Shown here piece after piece: positions 26,971 through 36,387 of a stretch of DNA of 64,000 bases. The DNA is taken from contig JAPPBX010000087.1 of assembly GCA_026702755.1 (NCBI GenBank), positions 50,140-114,139 on the forward strand. Reading direction: 5' to 3'. The stretch's first letter is position 1; the number at the start of each line of letters is the position of its first letter. The notes beneath the pieces were generated by a model. The model saw nothing but the letters and a program-made list of their open reading frames with translations. It was not told the origin of the DNA and searched no databases. The position numbers were made by a program, and so were the translations under genes. This stretch comes from Candidatus Poribacteria bacterium (GTDB lineage Bacteria > Poribacteria > WGA-4E > WGA-3G).

Positions 26971-27609
26971 TTACCACGCCGCCTGCTTAAGGAATTCCAA
27001 CGCCATCAAAGTATGCCCCTCTGCATTCGGATGAACGCCATCTTGGGTTGTCCAGAGCGCGCCGGGACGCGCGGCGACTGCCCTGTCAAAAGCGGCATTT
27101 GTAGGTATCAGTCTTGCATCAAATTCCACCGCGAGCCTGTGAATACTTTCATTATAAGCATCAACAGCCAATGGACGCGGCGCGTCAACATCTTCTTCAA
27201 TATAAAAAATTTCAAATAGAAAAAGTGAGGCTTCTAATTCGGTTTTCGCACGCGTGAGAATCCGCCGATAACACTCTTCCCAAACCGGCAAGTAATCCTC
27301 TGTCGAAACGCCTTCCGCGTGCTGCCGACTCGCATTGTTAATGCCAATCTTTACCGAGAGCCATTTCGGTTTTTCGTCAATGACATCAACATCCCACCGA
27401 CTTTCTAAACCCTCAACGATGTCCCCACCGATGCCTTTATTGACATAAGTGATCTGACGTTCTGGGTATTTTGCGGTGATAAGTTCAGTTATTTTGCGGA
27501 CGTAGCCATTCCCCAACGGAGCGGCATGCGCATCTCGTCGCCCACAATCCGTAATGCTGTCCCCGATAAAGAGCACCTTATCTCCAGATTCAAATAATAA
27601 ATTACTCAC
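26971..27609 (-). CDS. SGNH/GDSL-type esterase or lipase
   Basis: 212 residues from GTG at 27609, with GGAGG upstream on the minus strand. Block I is IGDSITD (catalytic Ser18), block II KGIGGD, block III KIGINNASRQ, and block V DGVHPNAEGH (Asp190, His193). Family members hydrolyse acyl or acetyl esters, often on carbohydrates. No signal peptide is seen, so it is probably cytoplasmic. It is convergent with the TPR gene at 26093. Confidence 0.88.
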   Translation of the reverse strand: MSNLLFESGDKVLFIGDSITDCGRRDAHAAPLGNGYVRKITELITAKYPERQITYVNKGIGGDIVEGLESRWDVDVIDEKPKWLSVKIGINNASRQHAEGVSTEDYLPVWEECYRRILTRAKTELEASLFLFEIFYIEEDVDAPRPLAVDAYNESIHRLAVEFDARLIPTNAAFDRAVAARPGALWTTQDGVHPNAEGHTLMALEFLKQAAW

Positions 27610-27641
27610 AAAGTACCTCCGAGATATGATATACTAAATTA

Positions 27642-27732
27642 GCAATCAGCAATCAGTAACAAGAGGCTTCTGTTAAACCAAAACCTCTTTACTGAAAGCC
27701 AAAAGCGAAGCGGCCTAACTGCTGACCGCTAT
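27642..27732. repeat. Spacer repeat with CAATCAG and GCTGACCGCT units
   Basis: AGCAATCAGCAATCAGTAAC is followed by AGAGGCTTCTG, AAACCTCTTT and CTGCTGACCGCTAT. It resembles the longer repeat at 45591-45752 and the short one near 12806. These are low-information, degenerate units in spacers between genes. Confidence 0.5.
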
Positions 27733-27766
27733 CTATAATTTATCACATTTTGGATGATATGCCAAT

Positions 27767-28396
27767 ATGAAAAACATCGGTGTTTTACACGTCATCACGG
27801 ACACGACGCTTCAATCTCGATTTACACACCCGGAACTGGCAGAACTCGCAATTGAAGGCGGCGCGGATACGGTGCAATTCCGGCAGAAACACGGAACGAC
27901 GCGTGAATTGGTAGCAATCGCACAACAGATGCAAGCCGTATGCACACGGCACAATGTGCCGTTGATTGTGAACGACAGAGCCGACATCGCGCAGGCTGTC
28001 AGTGCGACGGGCGCGCACTTTGGACAAGACGATATGCCTGTCTCCATAGGGAGACAAATCCTATCTACAGAAGCCATCATCGGGGCATCCGCCAGAACCG
28101 AAGAGAAGATATTTGAAGCGATTACAGAAGGTGCCGACTATATCGGATTCGGACCCATCTATGGCACCTCTTCAAAACCGGATGCAGAAACGGCTAAGGG
28201 GTTAGAACGACTTCGCCGAATGTGCGACATCGCAGCGTGTCCCGTTATCGCTATCGGTGGTATTAGCGTACAAACCGCGGGCGAAGTTATTCGGGCAGGT
28301 GCACACGGTATCGCGGTGATCTCTGCTGTTTGCGCACACCCCGAACCAGATATCGCAACACAAGCGTTGCTCAACGAAATCCAAGGGGCAAAGTAA
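27767..28396 (+). CDS. thiE: Thiamine-phosphate synthase
   Basis: 209 residues. A TIM-barrel protein with the ThiE signatures TVQFRQKHGT (about 36-45), VNDRADIA, HFGQDDMP, IGFGPIYGTSSKPD and VIAIGGI, and GIAVISAVC at the end. It joins the pyrimidine phosphate (HMP-PP) to the thiazole phosphate to give thiamine phosphate. No other thiamine gene is in the window and no TPP riboswitch was recognised upstream. The gene stands before a DUF2851 gene that starts 22 bases later. Confidence 0.93.
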   Translation: MKNIGVLHVITDTTLQSRFTHPELAELAIEGGADTVQFRQKHGTTRELVAIAQQMQAVCTRHNVPLIVNDRADIAQAVSATGAHFGQDDMPVSIGRQILSTEAIIGASARTEEKIFEAITEGADYIGFGPIYGTSSKPDAETAKGLERLRRMCDIAACPVIAIGGISVQTAGEVIRAGAHGIAVISAVCAHPEPDIATQALLNEIQGAK

Positions 28397-28418
28397 ACTG
28401 AAACATACGGAAACAGAT

Positions 28419-29882
28419 ATGGACGATATAATCACAATTGAGGGTGCCCTTAAACTTTTCAGAGAAATTGACGAAACCTATAAGCCTGACTTGGATAAAA
28501 TTGACGAGGCGTTTGTTCAGAAATTGTGGCAGGAGCAACGCTTTTTCAATACCAACATGGAGACAATTGATCGACGCCCCATTCGCGTCCTAAAACCCGG
28601 TGTTTGGAACCATAACGAAGGTCCCGATTTTATGCACGCTGAGGTTGAGATTGATGGGAAACTTCAAGTTGGTGATGTCGAAATTCACGTCCAATCTTCA
28701 GAATGGTACGCGCATAAACACCACCTCAATTCCAGATACAATCGCGTTATTCTGCATGCCGTGTTTTTTAACGATGACTTCAATCTACGGACGCGGCTTC
28801 AGAACAATAAACGCGTCCCGACCCTCGAATTGCTGAAATGGGTCGCTGTGGATACAGGGGATCTATACGATGATAATCAAGCCCCAGAAACAACTGACGG
28901 ACGTTGTAGAATAACGGGGAAACAACTGAACATGGAGGTGTTGAAAAACGTTTTTGAATCTTTGGGACGTGAGCGGTTTTTGGAAAAGGCAGAATCAATA
29001 CGCCTGTTAAGAACGCGCCTCGATTTCGAGCAACTCCTCTATGAAGGTATCATGGAGGCACTCGGGTATGAACGGAATAGCAAGGCATTTCGCGAGTTGG
29101 CGCAGCATGTTCCTTTCACTGATCTTGATGAGAAATCAGCGTTAGAAATTCAGGCGATCCTCTTCGGCGTTGCGGGACTCCTACCCTCACACCGAGAGAA
29201 ATCGTTTCCACCTGAAGTAACAAACGATCCGAGTGTTATCGCATTAGAAGAATTGTGGTGCGCTTCAGAATATGCTGAACTCCCCTCACGCATGACAGAA
29301 GCACGCTGGAGCTTTACAGGAAGGCCTGTTAACCGTCCTACCCGACGGATCGCTGCGATGAGTCAACTCATTCAGGCGTGCCAAGGCAGCCTCATGATGT
29401 ACTTTCTGCCAACCTGTGAAAAGGCGGCAGATGTAGATACACTAAAACTATTACGAACCATCGAAAAAACACTTCGCGCACTGCTGATGCTCGAACCGAT
29501 CGGCTACTGGGAAACACATTTCGATTTCGGGACAGGCGGTGCCCGTAAAGCAATTCTGATTGGTAAGGATCGAGCCGTGGACATCATTATCAATAAAATT
29601 TTACCGGCTGCCTACGTTTGGGCTGTCGAAGCGGAGAGTCAGAAATTGCAGGAGGCGATTCTGCGACTCTACAGTACGGGTTCCAAGTCAACAGGGAACA
29701 AGATTATTCGCAAGATTGACAAACAGATTTTCACGACAGATGCACAGCAGATGCGTCACCTGAAACCGACCGCTAAAATTGAGCAAGGCATTCTCCGTCT
29801 CCACAAAAACTATTGTGCGGATTGGCTCTGCGACCTATGCCCTATTTTGGAACATGACGCGGTTCTCTCGGAGGAAGGTTAG
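28419..29882 (+). CDS. DUF2851 family protein
   Basis: 487 residues. The N-terminal third matches the DUF2851 pattern: FVQKLWQEQRFF, WNHNEGPDFMHAEVEIDG, VGDVEIHVQSSEWYAHKH and SRYNRVILHAVFFND. The acidic and His-rich residues of that part look like a PD-(D/E)XK-type or metal-binding core, but no activity is known to me. The C-terminus has a Cys cluster, CADWLCDLC. It lies 22 bases after thiE and is followed one base later by a methyltransferase gene, so three genes may share a transcript. Confidence 0.82.
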   Translation: MDDIITIEGALKLFREIDETYKPDLDKIDEAFVQKLWQEQRFFNTNMETIDRRPIRVLKPGVWNHNEGPDFMHAEVEIDGKLQVGDVEIHVQSSEWYAHKHHLNSRYNRVILHAVFFNDDFNLRTRLQNNKRVPTLELLKWVAVDTGDLYDDNQAPETTDGRCRITGKQLNMEVLKNVFESLGRERFLEKAESIRLLRTRLDFEQLLYEGIMEALGYERNSKAFRELAQHVPFTDLDEKSALEIQAILFGVAGLLPSHREKSFPPEVTNDPSVIALEELWCASEYAELPSRMTEARWSFTGRPVNRPTRRIAAMSQLIQACQGSLMMYFLPTCEKAADVDTLKLLRTIEKTLRALLMLEPIGYWETHFDFGTGGARKAILIGKDRAVDIIINKILPAAYVWAVEAESQKLQEAILRLYSTGSKSTGNKIIRKIDKQIFTTDAQQMRHLKPTAKIEQGILRLHKNYCADWLCDLCPILEHDAVLSEEG

Positions 29883-29883
29883 C

Positions 29884-30687
29884 ATGGATTCGCACGTTAA
29901 ACCCTTGACAGATGAATCCTATTGGACGACGCTTTGGGATGGGCAACAACATAAAGTTCGTCACCTACGCTGGGCTTATGTAGCGAATCGCCAACTCGCC
30001 AAGTTGTTCGACCAGGCACTTTCAGGTTTTAAACAACCGAGGTTAATTGAGCTGGGGTGCGCCGATTCGCTGTGGCTCCCCTATCTTGCCCAGAACTATG
30101 AAAGCGATTGTTACGGTGTTGATTTTTCGGAGTTAGGGTGCCAACTTGCACAACGGAACCTTGCCCTTGCCGGTGCAAACGGCACAATCATCTGTGAAGA
30201 TCTGTTCACATTTGCCAAAAAGCAGCGCGCAACGTTTGACTTTGTTTATTCAATGGGGTTGATTGAACATTTCGACACGCCGCAAGCGATCTTGGAGGAG
30301 ATGTACAGCCTCCTCAAACCGGGTGGAACAATGCTCACGGTAACACCGAATCTGCGCGGTATGTATACACCGATCGCCCGCGTCGCGAGTCCGAAACTCC
30401 TCGCGACACACAAGGTAATCCTGCCGACTGACCTCGATGCAGCATTACAAGACACAGGATTTCACGTTACAGCATTTGGATATACAGGCGGTCCCTTGAA
30501 ATTGAGTGTTGTTGATTATTCGCCGTGGCGGGCAGTTATTGGTAGATGGGGGCATGAAGTACTTTGTAAATGTGTCAATCTGACGGATATTGTCGTTGGT
30601 AATCTTTTAGTGGGATTCCGCGTGCCAAACCAGCAGTTGACTTCGCCTTATGTGTATGCACTCTGCACAAAACCAAATAGTGTGTGA
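29884..30687 (+). CDS. Class I SAM-dependent methyltransferase
   Basis: 267 residues from ATG at 29884, one base after the previous stop, with GGAAGG upstream. The SAM-binding motif LIELGCADSLWLPYL lies near 49-63, an acidic end of strand 2 is in YGVDFSE, and FDFVYSMGLIEHFDTP with LKPGGTMLTVTPN are typical of Methyltransf_11-type enzymes. The C-terminal part is longer than the core fold. Substrate unknown. Confidence 0.88.
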   Translation: MDSHVKPLTDESYWTTLWDGQQHKVRHLRWAYVANRQLAKLFDQALSGFKQPRLIELGCADSLWLPYLAQNYESDCYGVDFSELGCQLAQRNLALAGANGTIICEDLFTFAKKQRATFDFVYSMGLIEHFDTPQAILEEMYSLLKPGGTMLTVTPNLRGMYTPIARVASPKLLATHKVILPTDLDAALQDTGFHVTAFGYTGGPLKLSVVDYSPWRAVIGRWGHEVLCKCVNLTDIVVGNLLVGFRVPNQQLTSPYVYALCTKPNSV

Positions 30688-30743
30688 TTCAAGAACATGT
30701 TTTGTTTTTTTGAGGGTATTGCCTAACTAAAGGAGGTTAACTT

Positions 30744-31517
30744 ATGTTTCTCCGTTTGTTTGCATGGTTCTGTATTTTGAACCTCGTTTTGAGCGTAACG
30801 ACTGTAAAAGCGGCTCAAATTGCGCTTGTTGATTTTGCTGACCAGTGGACAAAGGTTGACGCGTTGCGTCAGACACTGGATGAATTCAAAGTTGAGTACG
30901 ATGATTTAACAAAGTCGATTGAAGGTGGGAAACTACCTTTCAAAGCGGAAAATAGAACTTTCTTAATCGGTAGCATGGTAACCAACAGTGCTGAACTCCA
31001 CCAAAACCTCGACAAGAATGCAAAAACGATTCAGGATTTCGTCGAAAATGGTGGTGTCGTCTGGGAACCGACCCAAGCTGATCAGAACGAAGCGAATGTG
31101 GATTGGTTGCCGCCTGGACTGAGTTGTGTTCGGACTGATGCGGACCTTCCAGATGTTAAAATACTGGCAGCGGACCATCCGCTCTTTAACGCACCAAACC
31201 GTATAACTGAGAACACATTTAAAGGCTGGGGACATCAAGGCTGGCCTACTGTTTGGGAAGTCATCGGTTCTCAAAAGGGATTTGACGTGTTGATGGAAAG
31301 TGGGGGACGACCTGCTATTATGGAAGCAGAATTCGGACAAGGTAAGTTTTTAATGATGGCAATTGCGCCTGATAAATACCATATCGCAGGTAACGATGAC
31401 AACACGAAAGACATGGCAAAACTTTTCATGGAGAATTTGCTGTTCCATGTTGAAGAATTTGCCGCTGTCGAAGCGGGTGGTAAGGTCACAACGACATGGG
31501 CAAAACTAAAAAGGTGA
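30744..31517 (+). CDS. Exported amidotransferase-like protein with TTW tail
   Basis: 257 residues, start ATG behind AAAGGAGG. A signal peptide ends near VKAAQ (about residue 24). The body (IALVDFADQW, FVENGGVVWEP, ADHPLFNAPN, FGQGKFLMMAIAPDKYH) resembles class I glutamine amidotransferase-like or ThuA-like folds that lack the catalytic Cys. I infer this from layout only. The C-terminus is GGKVTTTWAKLKR, the tail shared with four other exported proteins in the window. It begins a run of secreted or degradative genes up to 36.2 kb. Confidence 0.7.
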   Translation: MFLRLFAWFCILNLVLSVTTVKAAQIALVDFADQWTKVDALRQTLDEFKVEYDDLTKSIEGGKLPFKAENRTFLIGSMVTNSAELHQNLDKNAKTIQDFVENGGVVWEPTQADQNEANVDWLPPGLSCVRTDADLPDVKILAADHPLFNAPNRITENTFKGWGHQGWPTVWEVIGSQKGFDVLMESGGRPAIMEAEFGQGKFLMMAIAPDKYHIAGNDDNTKDMAKLFMENLLFHVEEFAAVEAGGKVTTTWAKLKR

Positions 31518-31530
31518 CAGGAGATAAATC

Positions 31531-32355
31531 ATGTTGTTCAATATGCCAATACTTTTGTGCGTGATCGGTGCGTCACCAGAACCAGCGGCAAACGAGTCGG
31601 ACATGGATCCAATCTTGCTCGCCCATCGCGGTTTGGTACGGCACGCGCCTGAGAACACTTTGCCCGGTTTTGCAGCGGCTATCGAGTTGGGCCTGTCGAT
31701 TGAGTTAGACATCTACCAGACGCGCGACGAACATCTTGTGGTCATCCACGATGGGACTGTGGACCGTACGACTAACGGTACCGGCGAAGTGGTTAATATG
31801 ACATTGGCAGAAATCCGAAAACTGGATGCTGGAAGTTGGTTCGATCAACGTTTCACTGGCGAGAAGGTGCCAACATTGGAAGAAGTGTTCCAACTCATTC
31901 GCGAGCGTCAGCGAACACCATTGACCATTGGACTGAATATGAAAGTCATCTCTCCAGGGATTGAGCAGAACATCGTGCAGCTCGTCGAAAAATACGACCT
32001 GCTCGACCAGCTCTTCGCCTTCGGTCAACCCATCGATTCGACTCGCCGCTTCAAAGAAGCCAATCCAAAGCTGCGGACGACAACGCAACACATTCGTAAT
32101 ACCGAGCAGTTCAACGCAGACCTGCAGGATCCACTGGCTGACGACCTGTGGGTGGTATTCGTTCCGGATGCGAAAGCGGTTGAGCAGGCTCGTCAACTCG
32201 GTAAGCGCGTCTGGATTAGCCTGCACATCGCCGAGAACCGACCCGACACCTGGGACAAAGCCCGCACCAACAAAGTAGATGGCATTTGTACCGATTGGCC
32301 GCTGGAGTGCGGTCTACATTGGCGTTTTACTGAGAAATCCACAGACAATGAATAA
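31531..32355 (+). CDS. Glycerophosphodiester phosphodiesterase
   Basis: 274 residues, 13 bases after the previous gene, with GGAG upstream. The catalytic set is complete: His32-Arg33 in AHRG, Glu41-Asn42 in PENTLPGF, Glu58 and Asp60 in IELDIYQT, and His73 in VVIHDGTVDRTTNGTG. It cleaves glycerophosphodiesters to glycerol 3-phosphate and an alcohol. The first 25 residues are short and only weakly hydrophobic, so export is uncertain; an internal ATG at 31603 would start just before the core. Confidence 0.93.
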   Translation: MLFNMPILLCVIGASPEPAANESDMDPILLAHRGLVRHAPENTLPGFAAAIELGLSIELDIYQTRDEHLVVIHDGTVDRTTNGTGEVVNMTLAEIRKLDAGSWFDQRFTGEKVPTLEEVFQLIRERQRTPLTIGLNMKVISPGIEQNIVQLVEKYDLLDQLFAFGQPIDSTRRFKEANPKLRTTTQHIRNTEQFNADLQDPLADDLWVVFVPDAKAVEQARQLGKRVWISLHIAENRPDTWDKARTNKVDGICTDWPLECGLHWRFTEKSTDNE

Positions 32356-32389
32356 CAGCGCGATAAGGCATCAACCAAAGGAGGGAAAA

Positions 32390-33235
32390 ATGTTTCCATC
32401 TGTTATGAACATAACGAAAAAGGTGATTCTAAACTTAGCCGCTGTTTTAATTGCTGGACTGGGAATTGGAATTCCTGTTGCTGCCCAGACAGTCGTCATC
32501 GAAGATGGGTTAATTGGCTACTGGAGTTTCAATAAAGACACCATGAAAGGTAATACGGTAAAGGATGTCTGGGGCGATCAGGATGCCCAGATGATCGGAA
32601 AACTTCAAATCGTCGAGGGTAAGTATGGAGAAGCCGTGCGATTGGAAGGAGGCGCAGGTGCCCGTGTCCAAATCACCGATGACATCAAAAAGGCTGAGCT
32701 CCCCACAGAGGAGATGACTGTAGAATTATGGGTGTGGGATGAGCAGTTCATCGAATGGGGTGGGTACATGGTAGCCGTTCAGGACAACGGTGCTTTTGAA
32801 AAAGGTTGGCTGATCGGCACTCGATGGAAAGCGTTCAGCTTCGCACTCTCTTCAGATGGGGCTGATGATGGCGATGGTCTCTTAACTTACCTCAATTCCG
32901 CCAACACGTATGATGTGAATGAATGGCACCATGTGGTCGGAACATACGATGGTAAGGAGATGAAAATCTACGTAGATGGGAAACTGGAGGGCACTTCGAG
33001 TGTGCAATCGGGGGTAATCAATTACCCGGATCGCATTTTCTTTTCCATGGGTGCTTATAAAGATGACAACGAGGACTTCGTACACAAGGGGATGATCGAC
33101 GAAGTGCGTCTCTATGACCGCGCGCTCAGTGAAAAAGAGGTATCGAACAATCTTGAAGCGGAAGGGTTGGCAGTAGAAGCTGCTGGAAAACTGAGCCTCA
33201 CCTGGGGTCAAATTAAGGCTGCTGCGAATAGATAA
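32390..33235 (+). CDS. Exported LamG-domain protein with TTW tail (A)
   Basis: 281 residues from ATG at 32390, with AAAGGAGG. Signal peptide with cleavage near VAAQT (about 33). The LamG/concanavalin-like domain shows GLIGYWSFNKDT, VELWVWDEQF, YDVNEWHHVVGTYDG, KIYVDGKLEGT and a late MIDEVRLYDRALS. Such domains bind sugars or proteins. The tail AAGKLSLTWGQIKAAANR matches that of the proteins at 34374, 40435, 30744 and 48129. Its closest neighbours are GDPD and a phosphatase-like lipoprotein. Confidence 0.9.
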   Translation: MFPSVMNITKKVILNLAAVLIAGLGIGIPVAAQTVVIEDGLIGYWSFNKDTMKGNTVKDVWGDQDAQMIGKLQIVEGKYGEAVRLEGGAGARVQITDDIKKAELPTEEMTVELWVWDEQFIEWGGYMVAVQDNGAFEKGWLIGTRWKAFSFALSSDGADDGDGLLTYLNSANTYDVNEWHHVVGTYDGKEMKIYVDGKLEGTSSVQSGVINYPDRIFFSMGAYKDDNEDFVHKGMIDEVRLYDRALSEKEVSNNLEAEGLAVEAAGKLSLTWGQIKAAANR

Positions 33236-33263
33236 CCCGTGTCCGTTTTGGAGGGAAGAAATA

Positions 33264-34199
33264 ATGCGTGTCTCTTTCACGGAACAAAGGGTTTTCAATG
33301 TGCTTGGAGCCATTTTGCTGGTTGGCTTATTGTTTTTTAGCTGCACAGCCCCGATCAGTTCCCAGGTTCCGGGCGTGAAACATGTGGTGATCATTGGGTG
33401 CGATGGGTTGAGTCCTGACGGTGTCCAGAAGGCGAAAACTCCCAATATGGATGACCTCATGCGGCGTGGTGCTTATACGCTGCGAGCGCGCGGCGTGATG
33501 CCAACCTCCAGCAGCCCCAATTGGGCTTCAATGATTATGGGTGCCGGACCTGAACAGCACGGTATCACGTCCAATGCTTGGAGGCCCGACAAATTTGAAA
33601 TTGCACCGACAGCAGTGGGGTCAGGAGGTATTTTTCCCACGATCTTCGGTGTGCTGCGTGAACAGCAGCCATCAGCGGTAATTGCCTGCTTCCACGATTG
33701 GGGTGGTTTCGGAATATTGTTTGAACGGGAAGCCTTGGACATCATTGAAGATACGGATGGACCAGCCAAAACCACCGAACGCGCTATCGCCTATTTCAAG
33801 GCAAAGCAACCTGAGTTGACGTTCATCCATCTCGATCACATCGATCACGCAGGGCATAAGTACGGTTATAGAACGTCTGAGTATTACAAATCTGTCGAAG
33901 AGGCAGATCGGCTCATCGGAGAAACCCTTCAGGGACTCAAAGCGGTGGGGATGCTGGAACAAACGGTCCTTATCGTTACTTCTGACCACGGGGGTGTCGG
34001 AAAAGGGCACGGCGGTGCTACGATGGCAGAGATCGAGATTCCTTGGATTATCGCCGGACCTGGGGTTACACCTGCAAAAGAACTGACCTCTTTCGTGAAC
34101 ATTTATGATACAGCAGCGACGGTTGCCCATATCTTCGGGTTGACTGCACCCGACTGCTGGATCGCGAAGCCGGTGTTGGAGGCGTTTGAAACACCATAA
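33264..34199 (+). CDS. Alkaline phosphatase-superfamily lipoprotein (nucleotide pyrophosphatase-type)
   Basis: 311 residues. The lipobox LLFFSC puts the lipid-modified Cys at 27. The fold is that of type I phosphodiesterase/nucleotide pyrophosphatase. Metal-binding Asp47 is in IIGCDGL, a Ser/Thr nucleophile lies in PTSSSPNWASM (80-90), and HLDHIDHAGHKYG and SDHGGVGKGHGG carry the other metal ligands. It would hydrolyse phosphodiesters or phosphomonoesters in the periplasm. With the GDPD gene it suggests scavenging of phosphate or glycerol from lipid headgroups. Confidence 0.9.
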   Translation: MRVSFTEQRVFNVLGAILLVGLLFFSCTAPISSQVPGVKHVVIIGCDGLSPDGVQKAKTPNMDDLMRRGAYTLRARGVMPTSSSPNWASMIMGAGPEQHGITSNAWRPDKFEIAPTAVGSGGIFPTIFGVLREQQPSAVIACFHDWGGFGILFEREALDIIEDTDGPAKTTERAIAYFKAKQPELTFIHLDHIDHAGHKYGYRTSEYYKSVEEADRLIGETLQGLKAVGMLEQTVLIVTSDHGGVGKGHGGATMAEIEIPWIIAGPGVTPAKELTSFVNIYDTAATVAHIFGLTAPDCWIAKPVLEAFETP

Positions 34200-34243
34200 T
34201 CGGCACTGATGGGTCTAACCCCAAAAAGATTTCAAAATCTTTT

Positions 34244-34272
34244 TTGAATGTTTTTATTAAATCTGTTATTAT
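34244..34272 (+). promoter_or_regulatory. Possible sigma-70 promoter for LamG gene B
   Basis: TTGAAT at 34244-34249, a 17-base spacer and TATTAT at 34267-34272 in a very AT-rich stretch. It overlaps the right arm of an AT-only hairpin (AAAGATTT/AAATCTTT near 34226-34243), which may end the previous transcript. Confidence 0.45.
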
Positions 34273-34373
34273 TTTTATAATTGATGCGGGTTTTCGGCAC
34301 GGTTAAAATGTCTTCCGCTAACTCCCGTATCATTATTTAATCAAAATCCTCAACCTGAATAGGAGGATGTCTT

Positions 34374-35096
34374 ATGAAAACTATATTGTGTCTTTTGGCG
34401 ATTACGTTGCTTTGTACCTCTGTGGCTGTAGCAGAGGAAACCTTCTTCTCTGCATTGGAGAGCAAAGCAGAAGTAGAAAAAGAGGGCGGCACGGTTGATG
34501 GCGGGAGCTTCAAACCCGGTAAATTTGGTAACGGTTTTGTCAGCGAAGCGGTTGGCGATGTTATCCACTTCCCCGTGGAAGACCGCTTTGTTAACCTCGA
34601 TGAAGGCACCGTTGAGTTGTGGGTAACGATGGGGTTGGATGCCAGCGACATCAAGGGTGAACTTTTCACCTTTATGACTTATAAACGCGGTACTGATGCC
34701 GTATTTCTGCAGTTCAACAGTGGCGGGATCGCACAGATGCGGATTAAAAGTGCGGGGTCATGGCACAACGCCAATAGTGCTAAACTCGACTGGAAAACGG
34801 GAGAACACCACCACATGGCAGGAACATGGGGACCTGACGGTTTGAAACTCTATTTAGATGGGAGACTTGAAGGTGAAGCTGGTTTCAAAAAGGGACCTAC
34901 CGTCTTTGCACAAACCTTTGAGATTAACAACGCATCTCCACCGGATCCAAAATTTCCGACGAATTGTGTCGTTGATGGGTTGCGGCTCTCTGACCATCAG
35001 AAGGAACCCGATGAATTTGTGATGGACGATCCAGCGGATGTCCAACCGATTGGTAAACTCGCGACAACGTGGGCACGCATCAAACGCGCCAAGTAA
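34374..35096 (+). CDS. Exported LamG-domain protein with TTW tail (B)
   Basis: 240 residues with AGGAGG upstream. Signal peptide with cleavage near VAVAEE (about 20). The LamG-like domain shows GTVELWVTMGLDASDIKG, KTGEHHHMAGTWGPD, LKLYLDGRLEGE and VDGLRLSD. It ends IGKLATTWARIKRAK, the shared tail. The protein is a second, diverged member of the group at 32390 and 40435. It lies 60 bases before the sialidase gene and may be cotranscribed with it. Confidence 0.88.
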   Translation: MKTILCLLAITLLCTSVAVAEETFFSALESKAEVEKEGGTVDGGSFKPGKFGNGFVSEAVGDVIHFPVEDRFVNLDEGTVELWVTMGLDASDIKGELFTFMTYKRGTDAVFLQFNSGGIAQMRIKSAGSWHNANSAKLDWKTGEHHHMAGTWGPDGLKLYLDGRLEGEAGFKKGPTVFAQTFEINNASPPDPKFPTNCVVDGLRLSDHQKEPDEFVMDDPADVQPIGKLATTWARIKRAK

Positions 35097-35156
35097 CAAC
35101 CACGATAGGGACAGTTGTTGTTAACATTTGCACTATACAAGGAGAGCTGATAAAGC

Positions 35157-36224
35157 ATGTACAAGACGGAGAGTCCGCTTTTCACGGCGGGGACGGAAGG
35201 CTACCATACATTCCGAATCCCCGCGCTTGTCCGGTCAAACGAGGGAACACTCTTGGCGTTCTGTGAAGGTAGGCGACACGGTGGTGGTGACTCAGGAAAC
35301 ATTGATATTGTTCTGAAACGGAGTTTTGATAACGGCGAAAGTTGGCAGCCGATGCAAATCGCTGTCTCTACTGGGACCGATACGGATGGCAATCCTGCTC
35401 CAGTCGTTGACCGTGATTCAGGCACGATTTGGCTCGTTTTCTGCAAAAATCTCGCTGACGGTGCGGAAGGGAAGATCGTTGCTGGAGAAGCACCACGCAC
35501 CGTTTGGGTAACCGCCAGCACAGACGACGGGGAGACGTGGGCGGAACCGAGAGAAATTACAGATACAACGAAAGGCGAAGAGTGGACGTGGTACGCAACC
35601 GGTCCCTGCCACGGGATTCAACTCGCCGGCGGTAGATTGGTAATCCCGTGTGACCATGTGCTTGGAAACAATCGAGACTACGCCCAATACGGCTACTCAC
35701 ATCTGATTGTTAGCGATGACCGCGGTGAGACATGGCGGATTGGTGGTAAGGCACAACCCGGGACCAACGAGTCGGTTGTCGTTGAGACGGTGGATGGTGG
35801 ACTCTATTTCAACTGTCGGAACTACGTCGCCCCGAAACGGCGTGCTTATGCGCGAAGTAGCGATAGTGGCGATACATTCACGGAATTTGGTTACGAGGAA
35901 GACCTCATCGAACCGATTTGCCAGGCGAGTATGGTGCGGTATACGGACGCGAATCAACACGACAAGAACCGTATCTTGTTCTCCAATCCCGCCAGTGAGA
36001 GTCGCGAACGGATGACAATCCGTATCAGTTATGATGAGTGTCAAAGTTGGAGCAGTGGGAAAGTTTTGCACGCGGGGCCCGCGGCGTATTCCGATCTCTG
36101 TGTCGATTCAGATATGAATATATGTTGTCTTTATGAGCGCGGTGAGGATGGGGCGTATGAGACGCTGTCGTTTGCGAAGTTCGATCTGGCGTGGCTGACG
36201 GATGGGGAAGATGCTTTGGGGTGA
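35157..36224 (+). CDS. Sialidase/neuraminidase family protein (BNR repeats)
   Basis: 355 residues. The six-bladed propeller is marked by the FRIP-type arginine motif (HTFRIPAL near 17-24) and at least four Asp-box motifs: SFDNGESW, STDDGETW, SDDRGETW and SSDSGDTF, with a fifth weak one, SYDECQSW. The arginine triad and Tyr/Glu of GH33 sialidases are plausible (for example NESVVVETVDGG and RIPALVRS). It would remove terminal sialic acid from glycans, or act on a related substrate. No signal peptide is seen, so the enzyme may work inside the cell on imported sugars. AGGAGA precedes the start. Confidence 0.85.
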   Translation: MYKTESPLFTAGTEGYHTFRIPALVRSNEGTLLAFCEGRRHGGGDSGNIDIVLKRSFDNGESWQPMQIAVSTGTDTDGNPAPVVDRDSGTIWLVFCKNLADGAEGKIVAGEAPRTVWVTASTDDGETWAEPREITDTTKGEEWTWYATGPCHGIQLAGGRLVIPCDHVLGNNRDYAQYGYSHLIVSDDRGETWRIGGKAQPGTNESVVVETVDGGLYFNCRNYVAPKRRAYARSSDSGDTFTEFGYEEDLIEPICQASMVRYTDANQHDKNRILFSNPASESRERMTIRISYDECQSWSSGKVLHAGPAAYSDLCVDSDMNICCLYERGEDGAYETLSFAKFDLAWLTDGEDALG

Positions 36225-36387
36225 TGTGAACTTGATTTTGCGTTGGAAGGATGGAAGGGTGGAAGAGGAATCGCCCTCCAATCTTCCATTTTTCCATTCA
36301 CCACCGATGTCAATTCACGTATGTCAAGCGGCAGGGTTTCAACCGATAGCTATCTGTACACCCGCAGAACCCATGGAGGACATTCAA

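Noticed and set aside
36202..36387. Longer start for the small gene at 36388
   Set aside because: This part overlaps the sialidase 3' end, has low-complexity DNA (GGAAGGATGGAAGGGTGGAAG-like) and no ribosome site; GGAGGA is placed for 36388.
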